Assembly: GCA_964442285.1 (NCBI GenBank)
Contig: CAYTZH010000001.1
Coordinates: forward strand, 248,001 to 312,000
Origin: CAYTZH01 sp964442285
GTDB taxonomy: Bacteria; Myxococcota_A; UBA9160; JAFDET01
Length of the DNA stretch: 64,000 nucleotides
Direction of reading: 5' to 3'
This document shows positions 56,209-63,601 of the stretch, piece after piece (the first letter of the stretch is position 1; each line of letters opens with the position of its first letter). Position numbers and translations under genes: made by a program. The notes under the pieces were generated by a model. The model saw nothing but the letters and a program-made list of their open reading frames with translations, did not search any database and was not told where the DNA came from.

Positions 56209-56216
56209 AGTATACT
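56209..56216. promoter_or_regulatory. AGTATACT, bidirectional -10-like element
   Basis: This 8-base palindrome gives TATACT on either strand, 11 bases from the LLM start and 39 bases from the DUF1214 start. It is the only AT-rich block in the divergent spacer. No clear -35 hexamer is present on either side. Confidence 0.35.
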
Positions 56217-56254
56217 GCGGTCGCGGCACGAGATGGGCACGAGAGAGGGGGAGC

Positions 56255-57388
56255 GTGCGCGAAGCGACCGAAGCGGTCGAAGTCGGCGAGGCCCGGCGGA
56301 GGGTGCTCGACGGCAGCGCCTGGGCGGCGTTCTGCGAGGGCCTGCGCAGGGCGGGCGACGTGGTGCTGCGCGAAGCCTCCCCCGACGATCCCTTCGACCG
56401 CGCCGAGGGCTTGCGCTACCTCACGCGCCTCACCCGCCTGGGCCTCGAGCAGTTCGTCGAGTTCGCCGACCCCGCGTTCCCGGTGCTGCGGCGGCCCGCC
56501 CACGAGACGGCCAAGCTCGGGGCGGACAATCCCGACAACCACTACCAGGCGGCCGCTGTCTCGGGGGCGCACGCCTACCGGATCCGCGGACGCCGCAACA
56601 CGGTGCACTACCTGGGCATCGGAACCTACGCCGGCTCCTACGGCGAGCCCGGTCGCCGCGGCCAGGACGGCTACCTGGACGACGCCTCGCTGCGGGTCGA
56701 CGCCGACGGGCGCTTCGAGATCCAGCTGTCCTGCGAGCCCCGACCGGGCAACTGGCTGCCGATGAAGCCCGACACGGCCCTCCTGATCGTGCGCCAGACC
56801 TACGCGGATCGCCGCCGCGAGCAGGTCGCGGAGCTGGAGATCGAGCGTGAGGGGGCGTCCGGCGGGCCCGCGCCCCTCGCGCCCGGAGCGCTCGATCAGG
56901 GGCTCGCCCGGGCCGCCGCCTGGGTGCAGGGCACCGCCGCCCTGTTCGCCGACTGGGCCGAGGGCCTGGCGCGTGCGCCCAATGCGCTTCCCCGCTTCGA
57001 TCCGGCGCTGGCGGCGGCGGCCCACGGCGATCCCAACATCGCCTACTACCACGGCTACTGGGAGCTCGGCCCCGACCAGGCGCTCATCGTCGAGGCCGCG
57101 CCCCCGCTGTGCGACTACTGGAACTTCCAGCTCGGCAACCACTGGATGGAATCCCTCGACTACCGTTGGCACCGGGTGGACCTGAACCACCGCGCGGCGG
57201 TGGTGGGCGCCGACGGCCGCGTGCGCATCGTCGTCGCCCACGAGGACCCGGGCTGCCCCAACTGGATCGAGACGGCGGGACACCGCCGCGGAACGATGTG
57301 TCTGCGCTGGGTGGGCGCGAAGACGCATCCGGAGCCGACGACGCGGGTCGTCCCGCGCCACGCGCTCGTCGGCGAGGAGAGCTCGTGA
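56255..57388 (+). CDS. DUF1214 domain-containing protein
   Basis: A 377-residue protein of the DUF1214 type. Visible landmarks are the long N-terminal helical part (EGLRRAGDVVLREASPDDPF), NPDNHYQAAAVSGAHAYRIR (about 90-109), RNTVHYLGIGTYAGSYGEPG, 'WLPMKPDTALLIVRQTYADR' (about 168-187), and the C-terminal beta sandwich with YWNFQLGNHWMESLDYRWHR (about 288-307) and the end 'MCLRWVGAKTHPEPTTRVVP'. The function of the family is unknown. GTG 56255 follows GGGGGAGC. It overlaps the next gene (GTGA), so the two are coupled. Confidence 0.82.
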   Translation: MREATEAVEVGEARRRVLDGSAWAAFCEGLRRAGDVVLREASPDDPFDRAEGLRYLTRLTRLGLEQFVEFADPAFPVLRRPAHETAKLGADNPDNHYQAAAVSGAHAYRIRGRRNTVHYLGIGTYAGSYGEPGRRGQDGYLDDASLRVDADGRFEIQLSCEPRPGNWLPMKPDTALLIVRQTYADRRREQVAELEIEREGASGGPAPLAPGALDQGLARAAAWVQGTAALFADWAEGLARAPNALPRFDPALAAAAHGDPNIAYYHGYWELGPDQALIVEAAPPLCDYWNFQLGNHWMESLDYRWHRVDLNHRAAVVGADGRVRIVVAHEDPGCPNWIETAGHRRGTMCLRWVGAKTHPEPTTRVVPRHALVGEESS

Positions 57389-58251
57389 GATCGAAGCACC
57401 TTCTGTCGTTCGCCCCGCTCCTGCTCGCCGCTTCCTTCGCGGTCGGCCTGGCGACCGCGGCCGACGCCGCGCCGGTGGGCTTCCTGGCGGTCGTCGAGGA
57501 TCCCGTGGAGCGGCGGCCCGCCGAGGTCGAGACCTGGCTCGCCGCCGCCCAGGACGCCGAGATCGGCCTCGGCGACACGCTGCGGACCGGTCGCGAGGGC
57601 CTGGCCAAGCTCGTCCTCACGGACGACACCGTCATTACCCTCGACGAGGAGACCGAGCTCCGGGTCGATCGGGAGGTGGCGGGGAGCGCCGCCGAGACGG
57701 TGTCGAAGCTGCACCTGCTCGCCGGCCACGCGCGGACCCGCGTGAGCCGGGCGGTCGGCGGCCCCTCCCGCGTGGAGATGATCACCCCCACCGCCGTGAT
57801 CGGGGTGAAGGGCACCGAGTGGCTCACCTGGATCCTCGACGGCGGGGCGACCTTCTTGTGCGTGGTCTCCGGCGCGGTCTCGGTCTCCGGGGCCCTGCCC
57901 GGGGCCGCCGCCAGCGTCCAGGTTCCGGCGGGCTCTTGCGCCGTGGTGAGCCAGGGGCGTCCGCCGCGGCTCGATCCGGATCGGACCCGGCCCCCGGCGG
58001 TCGACGAGCCCCAGGGCGGGACCCCGCCGGCGACTGTCTTCGGCGATCGTCTGGTGACGCCGCCGGGCGGGCGGGCGCCCGATCCCGGGGATCGCGGCAA
58101 GGACCCGCTGGACGCCATCGAGAGCCCCGCCGAGGCGGCCGGGATCGCGGGGGGGCTGACGCCGCCCCGGCCCGACCGGGATGCGGCGGATTCCGTGCAG
58201 GGCGATCCCGACCCGGGATCGTCGCCGGTCGTGCCGCCGCCGGGGCCCTAG
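57385..58251 (+). CDS. exported FecR-domain protein with Pro/Gly-rich tail
   Basis: A 288-residue secreted protein: signal LLSFAPLLLAASFAVGLATA with cleavage after ADA, then a FecR-type beta domain (about 40-185): IGLGDTLRTGREGLAKLVLT, DDTVITLDEETELRVD, 'RVEMITPTAVIGVKGTEWLT' and 'FLCVVSGAVSVSGALPG'. VGVKGT-like 'TPTAVIGVKGTEW' is the most conserved segment of the FecR family. The last 100 residues are Pro/Gly/Asp/Arg-rich and probably unstructured. FecR domains of this free type occur in surface or scaffold proteins rather than TonB signalling. It shares CTAG with the convergent sulfotransferase gene. Confidence 0.85.
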   Translation: MRSKHLLSFAPLLLAASFAVGLATAADAAPVGFLAVVEDPVERRPAEVETWLAAAQDAEIGLGDTLRTGREGLAKLVLTDDTVITLDEETELRVDREVAGSAAETVSKLHLLAGHARTRVSRAVGGPSRVEMITPTAVIGVKGTEWLTWILDGGATFLCVVSGAVSVSGALPGAAASVQVPAGSCAVVSQGRPPRLDPDRTRPPAVDEPQGGTPPATVFGDRLVTPPGGRAPDPGDRGKDPLDAIESPAEAAGIAGGLTPPRPDRDAADSVQGDPDPGSSPVVPPPGP

Positions 58252-59456
58252 CCCGTCGGGAACCGTTCGGTGTAGAAGGCGAAGCGCTCGCGCAGGGCGC
58301 CCGGGTCCAGCCCGAAGTCCTCCGCCGCGTAGCGGTGGCCTCCGTGGCGACCCTGGGGGTTTGTGCGCGCCCAGGCTTCGATGCGTCCGGCGGCCTCGTC
58401 CGAGAGCGCGCGTCCGAAGTGGGTGTAGATGCGCCGCACGGCGCCGGCGGGGTCGTCGCGGATCTGGCGGAAGTCCAGGTCGAGGAAGCGGGCCGGATCG
58501 CCGCGGTCGCGCACGGCCAGGGCGTGGGCAATGCGCGCCGCCCAGAGCTCCACCTGCCAGGCGGCCACGCGCGGACGGTCGACCTCGTCCTCGTAGATGC
58601 CCCGCCAGTGGGTCACCAGGCTGCAGAGCGACGGGAGCACCTCGGCCGGGTCGCGGTGGGTCTGGACCACGCACGCGTCCGGATACGTCTCGAGGAGGAC
58701 GTGCAGGTGCGCCATGTGGGCCGGGTACTTCAGCACCCAGCGGCGCTCCGGGGGCGAGGTGGCGCCGATGAGCTTCAGGCAGTCGCGGTGCCAGGCGTAG
58801 GCGGGGCGCATGTCGCACCTGCGGTACCAGGCGGTGTAGCTCGGGATCGTGGCGTTCGAGTCGTAGGTGTCGTCGCTGAAGCACTGCAGCAGGAGGTGCC
58901 GACACTCGTCGGGACCGTCGGCCGAGAGGTCGTGGATGGCGCGCAGTCGCGGATCGAGCCAGTAGCTCAGGGCGAGACCCTGGGACACCGGCTTGTAGCG
59001 GGGGTCGCGCGCCCAGGTCTCCCGCGGCGGGCGCGGGCCGGGCGACGTGCCGAGCCAGTACTCGAGCACCTGGTTGGCGGGGTCCTGGGCCAGGAGGTGG
59101 TGCAGGGCGGTGGTCCCCGTGCGCGGGAGTCCGAGGATGACCAGGGGACGCTCGATCGGGCGTTCGAGCATCTCCGGCTGCGCCTTCCACTGGGCGACCA
59201 CCGCGAGCCGCGCCGCCAGGGCGCCCAGCAGCACCTGCTCGCTCATCCAGCGACCGAAGGGGTTGAGGCGCGACTCCTCGTCGTAGGCCCGCAGCAGCAC
59301 GCGCAGGCCCTCCCGGAAGCCCGGGTCCCCGAAGTCGTCCCGGCCGGCCTTCGCCCGGGCCCGGTCCAGGAAGGCCTCCTCCCGCTCGGCGAAGGGACGC
59401 CGCCGGCCCACGACCCGGGCCGCCGCATTGAACCAGCGCACGGGAAGCCGGCTCAC
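58248..59456 (-). CDS. PAPS-dependent sulfotransferase family protein
   Basis: A 402-residue sulfotransferase-like protein. The 5'-phosphosulfate loop is LVILGLPRTGTTALHHLLAQ (about 104-123, P-R-T-G-T-T). WVLKYPAHMAHLHVLLETYP (about 226-245) and VVQTHRDPAEVLPSLCSLVT (about 250-269) match the strand and 3'-phosphate binding region (R-D-P) of the Sulfotransfer_3 family. GDPARFLDLDFRQIRDDPAG follows. It would add sulfate from PAPS to a hydroxyl, in this context perhaps of a steroid-like or polyketide molecule. GTG 59456 overlaps the stop of the preceding gene; last gene of the minus-strand cassette. Confidence 0.88.
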   Translation of the reverse strand: MSRLPVRWFNAAARVVGRRRPFAEREEAFLDRARAKAGRDDFGDPGFREGLRVLLRAYDEESRLNPFGRWMSEQVLLGALAARLAVVAQWKAQPEMLERPIERPLVILGLPRTGTTALHHLLAQDPANQVLEYWLGTSPGPRPPRETWARDPRYKPVSQGLALSYWLDPRLRAIHDLSADGPDECRHLLLQCFSDDTYDSNATIPSYTAWYRRCDMRPAYAWHRDCLKLIGATSPPERRWVLKYPAHMAHLHVLLETYPDACVVQTHRDPAEVLPSLCSLVTHWRGIYEDEVDRPRVAAWQVELWAARIAHALAVRDRGDPARFLDLDFRQIRDDPAGAVRRIYTHFGRALSDEAAGRIEAWARTNPQGRHGGHRYAAEDFGLDPGALRERFAFYTERFPTG

Positions 59457-60097
59457 GGCAGCGGGCCTCCCGGGAGGGTGGGGACGAAGGCCGAGGCCAG
59501 GGCCGCGGGCCCGTCGACGCCCGACGCGTCGGCTGTGGCGGCGGCGTCCGGCGCCGCGTCGAGCCAGCGCAGCACCAGCGCCCGCTCCGCCCCGGGCGGC
59601 ACGTGGCGACGCATGGCCTCGGGCAGGGGCAGGGCCCGAAAGCCCGCCGCCAGGCGGGCGCCCTCGGCCGAGAGGGGCGACGGGGGCGCCGGGTCGTCGA
59701 GCACCGCCGCCGCCACACCCGGGAAGGCGTGATCGAGGGCCCGGTCGAGGAGCGCGTCGGCGGCGCCCGGGCCCGAGACCTCGGCCGGCGCGTAGAAGCC
59801 CGTCGCGAGCTGGTCGGCGGCGTCGAACATCCGGCCGGCGCGGCGGAGGTCGCGGGCGCGGGCGAAGGCCCAGTCGGCGAAGGCTGCGTGGGCGCCCGCC
59901 TCGATCCAGTAGACGTGCAGGAACACCGGCTCGCCGTCGCGCGCGGCGGGCGGCTGCACGTAGCGGCGGCCGGCGAAGCACCCGGGTCCCGCCCGGACCC
60001 CGGCGTAGAAGTGGTCGCGCTCGTACCAGCGGTGGAAGGCTTCGGTCTCGCCGGGGTGCGGGCGCACCCAGGAGACCAGGGCGCTTCCCAGCAGCAC
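59453..60097 (-). CDS. protein of unknown function in the P450 cassette
   Basis: A 214-residue protein I do not recognise with certainty. The N-terminal half (SALVSWVRPHPGETEAFHRW, then YERDHFYAGVRAGPGCFAGR) looks like a dimeric alpha-beta barrel (Dabb/EthD-like) ferredoxin fold: strand, helix ending HRWYERDHF, and a second strand 'AGRRYVQPP'. The second half is Ala-rich and helical, with no motif. It lies between the P450 gene (13 bases upstream) and the sulfotransferase (GTGA overlap), so it belongs to the same operon. GTG 60097 is the start. Confidence 0.65.
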   Translation of the reverse strand: MLLGSALVSWVRPHPGETEAFHRWYERDHFYAGVRAGPGCFAGRRYVQPPAARDGEPVFLHVYWIEAGAHAAFADWAFARARDLRRAGRMFDAADQLATGFYAPAEVSGPGAADALLDRALDHAFPGVAAAVLDDPAPPSPLSAEGARLAAGFRALPLPEAMRRHVPPGAERALVLRWLDAAPDAAATADASGVDGPAALASAFVPTLPGGPLP

Positions 60098-60110
60098 GCC
60101 TTCCGGCCCG

Positions 60111-61298
60111 CTAGGCGCCGGGCTGGAAGGAGATCGGCAGCCCGGCGAAGCCCTGCACGAAGTCCGTGCGGAACCAGTCCGCGCGGTCCACGTGGACCTG
60201 ATACTCCGGCATCCTCGACAGGATCCGCTCCAGGCACAGCCGGCCCTCGAGCTTGGCCACCTGCATCCCCAGGCACAGATGGATGCCCTGGCCGAAGGAG
60301 AGGATGCGCGGCGCCTTGCGGCGGATCTCGAACCGGTCCGGATCCTCGAATTCCCGGGGATCGCGGTTGGCCGACGGGTAGAGGAGCATCACCACCTGGT
60401 CGGGCTCGAAGGTCTCGCCGTGAAAGGTCACCGGCTTCGCCACGGTCCGGCACAGGAACTGGGTGGGCATGTCGTAGCGGAGCCCCTCCCAGTAGGCATC
60501 CGGGATCAGCGCCGGATCCTCCGCGCAGGCGCGGCGTTGGTCGGGATGCTCCGCCAGCCGGCGCACGATGTTGGCGAGGGTCTTCGGGAAGGTCTCCGAG
60601 CCCCCGATGATCAGCATCGAGAGGTGGGATCCCAGGGACTCGTCGTCGAGCTTCTGGCCGCCGATCTCGATGTTGAGCAGCAGGTTCAGGACGTCGTCCT
60701 GCTCCGGTGCGTTGCGGCGCGTCTTGATGAGCTGGGCGAAGTAGCCGTTCAGCTCCATCAGCGCGGCCACCCCGTCCTCGGTCATGCCCTCTACGCCGGG
60801 GACGCGCTTGAAGAAGCGCCACACCAGGTCGTTCAGGTGGGAGGCGTCCTCGAGCGGGATGCCGCTGATCACGCAGGCGGTGGTGGTCGCCACCAGGGTG
60901 CCCAGGTCGTTCACCACGTCGCACTCGCCGCTGTCGTAGAAGCGCTCGAAACAGCCGTCGATCACCCCGGAGATCATGGGCTCCAGCGTGCGCACGGCCG
61001 CGGGCATGAAGAAGCGGCGGATCTGGCTGCGCAGCTCGGTGTGGGCCGGGGGGTCCATGGTGTTGATCATGGGCGTCACCGGCTGGACCTTGGTCATGGT
61101 CTGGGCCGACGTGGTGCCCTTGCCGGTGATCAGCTCCTCGCTCATCAGCGAAGCCTGCCAGATGTCCTCGAAGCGCGAGAGCGCCCAGGCGTTGTGCTTC
61201 GGCAGGAAGTAGGCCGGCGCCTCGTCGCGGAGCTGGCGATAGATGGGGTAGGGGTCTCCCATCATGATCTGCTCGGAGAACGGGTCGTACTCGATCAC
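60111..61298 (-). CDS. cytochrome P450
   Basis: A 395-residue class I-type bacterial P450. The haem loop is SFGQGIHLCLG with Cys342; ExxR is E271-G-L-R274 in YWEGLRYDMP; the I-helix oxygen motif reads IIGGSETF (232-237). 'NTMDPPAHTELRSQIRRFF' (about 79-97) is the usual C helix segment. Size and general features fit bacterial CYP families of sterol and terpenoid oxidation, but CYP number cannot be given from sequence reading. GTG 61298 overlaps the TGA of the SRPBCC gene; redox partners are not in the window. Confidence 0.93.
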   Translation of the reverse strand: MIEYDPFSEQIMMGDPYPIYRQLRDEAPAYFLPKHNAWALSRFEDIWQASLMSEELITGKGTTSAQTMTKVQPVTPMINTMDPPAHTELRSQIRRFFMPAAVRTLEPMISGVIDGCFERFYDSGECDVVNDLGTLVATTTACVISGIPLEDASHLNDLVWRFFKRVPGVEGMTEDGVAALMELNGYFAQLIKTRRNAPEQDDVLNLLLNIEIGGQKLDDESLGSHLSMLIIGGSETFPKTLANIVRRLAEHPDQRRACAEDPALIPDAYWEGLRYDMPTQFLCRTVAKPVTFHGETFEPDQVVMLLYPSANRDPREFEDPDRFEIRRKAPRILSFGQGIHLCLGMQVAKLEGRLCLERILSRMPEYQVHVDRADWFRTDFVQGFAGLPISFQPGA

Positions 61299-61894
61299 GG
61301 GGCGTCTCCTCGTTGTTGCTCCAGGTGTCCCACGATGCGGTTGGCCAGATCCTCGGCCGCCACGGCCATGGCGGGCTTGATCATGGCGTTGACCATGGGT
61401 CCCATGGGTCCGCCCGGGCGCAGCTCGAGGCGGAAGCAGAGCCGCGCCATCCCGGCCCCGGGGCCGGCGTCGGCGTCGGCCGCCCGGTCCACCCGTCCGC
61501 GGAAGAGCCGGAAGAAGAGGCGGACGACGGCCTGGAGCGCCCGCTGCAGGAAGCCCGCTCGCGGCGGGCGCGACGCCGCGGCGCTCGCGGCCTCCGGGTC
61601 CTCCCAGGCCTCCATCCGGAACTCGCCGCCGCCCTCCATGGGCTCGTTGAGGCCCTTGAGCACGAAGGTCACGCGCTCGGGGCCGGCCCACTCGGTGACG
61701 CGGACCTGGAAGCGCAGGGTGCGGCTCAGGTGTCCCACGTCGCCCTTCAGCACCCACACGGACTCGTCGTCGTCCTGCTTCTCGTGGGACTGGTAGCCCG
61801 TCAGGTAGGTGGCCCAGTTGTCCATGTCGCGGACGAAGTCCCAGATCGCGGCGACCGGCAGCCGCGCCGTGGTGGCGTACTCCACCTCCGCCAT
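61295..61894 (-). CDS. SRPBCC (START-like) family protein
   Basis: A 199-residue START/Bet v1-like domain with VEYATTARLPVAAIWDFVRD (residues 4-23), DNWATYLTGYQSHEKQDDDE, 'VWVLKGDVGHLSRTLRFQVR' and a C-terminal amphipathic helix (NAMIKPAMAVAAEDLANRIV). An insert at about 105-140 is Pro/Ala/Arg-rich. SRPBCC proteins bind hydrophobic ligands in a deep pocket and act as cyclases, carriers or CoxG-type factors. Its place between an FAD dehydrogenase and a P450 suggests hydrophobic substrate handling. ATG 61894 is the start. Confidence 0.85.
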   Translation of the reverse strand: MAEVEYATTARLPVAAIWDFVRDMDNWATYLTGYQSHEKQDDDESVWVLKGDVGHLSRTLRFQVRVTEWAGPERVTFVLKGLNEPMEGGGEFRMEAWEDPEAASAAASRPPRAGFLQRALQAVVRLFFRLFRGRVDRAADADAGPGAGMARLCFRLELRPGGPMGPMVNAMIKPAMAVAAEDLANRIVGHLEQQRGDAP

Positions 61895-61903
61895 GGGAGC
61901 GCC

Positions 61904-63556
61904 TCAGGCCCCCGCCACGTGGCATCCCGCGACGTAGCCCCAGGTGATCGCCCGCATGTTCGACGTGCCGCTCTGGTAGCCGCCGCCGAGATCGCGCAGG
62001 GCCGCGGAGATGCCCACCGCGTAGAGCCCCGGGATGGGCCGCCCGCGCACGTGCATCACCTGGGCGTCCGGGTTCGTGCGCAGGCCCCGGGAGTTGATCC
62101 CGACCCCCACCGGCACCAGCCGGACGGCATGGAAGGGCGGCTTGTCCACCACGCCCACGTTCGGGTTCGGGTAGCTCGGGTCGCCGGCGAGCCGCTGGGT
62201 CCACGGGAAGTGCCCCATGTCGTGGTCCGGGTCCTCGCCGCGGGCCGCGTGGGCGTTGTAGTGGGCGAGGGTCCGCTCCAGCTTGGCGGCGTCGATGCCG
62301 GCCTTCTCGGCGAGCTCGGCCACGCTGTCGGCGCGCAGGGCCAGCTCCTCGGGGATGTCCATGCCGGGCGCGTAGGAGCCCAGGGGATAGCGCTCGCGGT
62401 AGTTGCCGTCGAAGATCAGCCAGGGCTGGCGGTTGGGAAACGTCTGGGTCTTGCCGTCCAGCTGGCGGATGCGCGGCTGGTAGTCCTTGTAGAAGGACTC
62501 GTCGCAGAAGCGCTCGCCCTGCTGATTGACCCAGATGGCGTGGGGGCAGCCGCACTCCCAGCTGGACCGGAAGAGCGCCACGCCCTCGTGCTCCTCGCCC
62601 GGGATGTGGTAGCCGTAGAACATACCCAGGTTCTGGGGCGGCACCGACGCTACGTCGGCGCCGATCTCGCCGCCCATCACCAGGTGGTCGCCGTGGAAGT
62701 AGGGCTGGGCGGCCGAGTTCCAGTCGTGCCACTCCTCGTACATGGTGGCCATGGCCTTGTTGTGGTCGTAGCCGCCGAGGCCCAGGACGACGCCGCTGCG
62801 GGCGCCGACCCAGAAGTCGCTTCCATCCTTCTCCGCCCGCACGCCCACCACGCGGCCGCCGTCGACCACCAGCTCGCGCACGGGCGTCTCGACGTGGGCC
62901 GGGATGCCGCGGTCCACCATGGCCGCCTTCACGAAGTACCCCATCATGCCGGGCCCGAAGCTGCGCTGGTCGGCCATGAGGCGCTCGCCCAGGAGCTCGT
63001 AGTTCCACTTGGTGACGTTGGCGAGGCCGCCCCACTCGTACATCTCGCGGTGGGTGAGGCCCGGGGGGAGGTGCGGCGAGGCGGCCCAGGTCCGCGTCTG
63101 CCACTCGCCGAGGAGCGCGCCGTCGAAGAGCTTCACCGCCAGGTAGCGGCCGGTGCTGGAGCCCGGCGCCTCCGGGTAGTAGTAGTCGTGGAGGCCGTCG
63201 ATGGCCTCCCAGGCCACGCCCGCCTTGTCCTCCACGTACTCGATGGCCTCGCGGTAGCGGTCCAGGAGGCGCTCGGTCAGCGCCGGGTCGTTGAAGCCGG
63301 CGCCGAGGAAGTCGAAGTACCGACGCGCGGCCTCGTCGCTGTCGGCCTGGCCGATCTCGCGCATGTGCCGTCCGTTGGGGCAGAAGACCTCGCCGCCGCC
63401 GTAGGCGCACAGGCCCCCGAGCTTCGGCGCCTTCTCGAGCACGACGACCTGCCTGCCCCGGTCGTGGGCCACCAGGGCCGCCGTGAGCGAGCCCAGGCCC
63501 GAGCCCGCGGCGACCACGTCCACCTCGAGATCCCAGCGGTCCGGCCTCGCTGCCAT
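61904..63556 (-). CDS. FAD-binding dehydrogenase (3-ketosteroid-delta1-dehydrogenase/fumarate reductase superfamily)
   Basis: A 550-residue FAD_binding_2 protein. FAD motif: VDVVAAGSGLGSLTAALVAH (about 13-32, GSGxxG), then VVVLEKAPKLGGLCAYGGGE (about 38-57). Middle: 'VVGVRAEKDGSDFWVGARSG', VVLGLGGYDHNKAMATMYEE and NRQPWLIFDGNYRERYPLGS. End: GLYAVGISAALRDLGGGYQS with 'GTSNMRAITWGYVAGCHVAG', the C-terminal FAD-contacting loop. It has the general KsdD/KshA-type ring-dehydrogenase build; whether it acts on 3-ketosteroids is not settled by sequence. GGAGGG precedes ATG 63556. First gene of the cassette, divergent from the TetR gene. Confidence 0.88.
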   Translation of the reverse strand: MAARPDRWDLEVDVVAAGSGLGSLTAALVAHDRGRQVVVLEKAPKLGGLCAYGGGEVFCPNGRHMREIGQADSDEAARRYFDFLGAGFNDPALTERLLDRYREAIEYVEDKAGVAWEAIDGLHDYYYPEAPGSSTGRYLAVKLFDGALLGEWQTRTWAASPHLPPGLTHREMYEWGGLANVTKWNYELLGERLMADQRSFGPGMMGYFVKAAMVDRGIPAHVETPVRELVVDGGRVVGVRAEKDGSDFWVGARSGVVLGLGGYDHNKAMATMYEEWHDWNSAAQPYFHGDHLVMGGEIGADVASVPPQNLGMFYGYHIPGEEHEGVALFRSSWECGCPHAIWVNQQGERFCDESFYKDYQPRIRQLDGKTQTFPNRQPWLIFDGNYRERYPLGSYAPGMDIPEELALRADSVAELAEKAGIDAAKLERTLAHYNAHAARGEDPDHDMGHFPWTQRLAGDPSYPNPNVGVVDKPPFHAVRLVPVGVGINSRGLRTNPDAQVMHVRGRPIPGLYAVGISAALRDLGGGYQSGTSNMRAITWGYVAGCHVAGA

Positions 63557-63576
63557 TCGCCCTCCGTCGATGCAGA

Positions 63577-63595
63577 ACGAAACGTATAGTATCGT
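63577..63595. promoter_or_regulatory. TetR-type operator and overlapping promoter
   Basis: ACGAAAC-N5-GTATCGT is an imperfect inverted repeat (arms ACGAnAC/GTnTCGT) in the 45-base space between the divergent FAD dehydrogenase and TetR genes. TATAGT at 63585-63590 would be a -10 for the TetR gene, starting transcription at or next to ATG 63602 (leaderless or nearly so). The operator would control both directions. Confidence 0.6.
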
Positions 63596-63601
63596 AATTG
63601 C

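Noticed and set aside
61904..63556. Firm naming as 3-ketosteroid delta1-dehydrogenase (kstD)
   Set aside because: Fold and context fit, but the catalytic Tyr/Gly set could not be placed with confidence, so only the superfamily is given.
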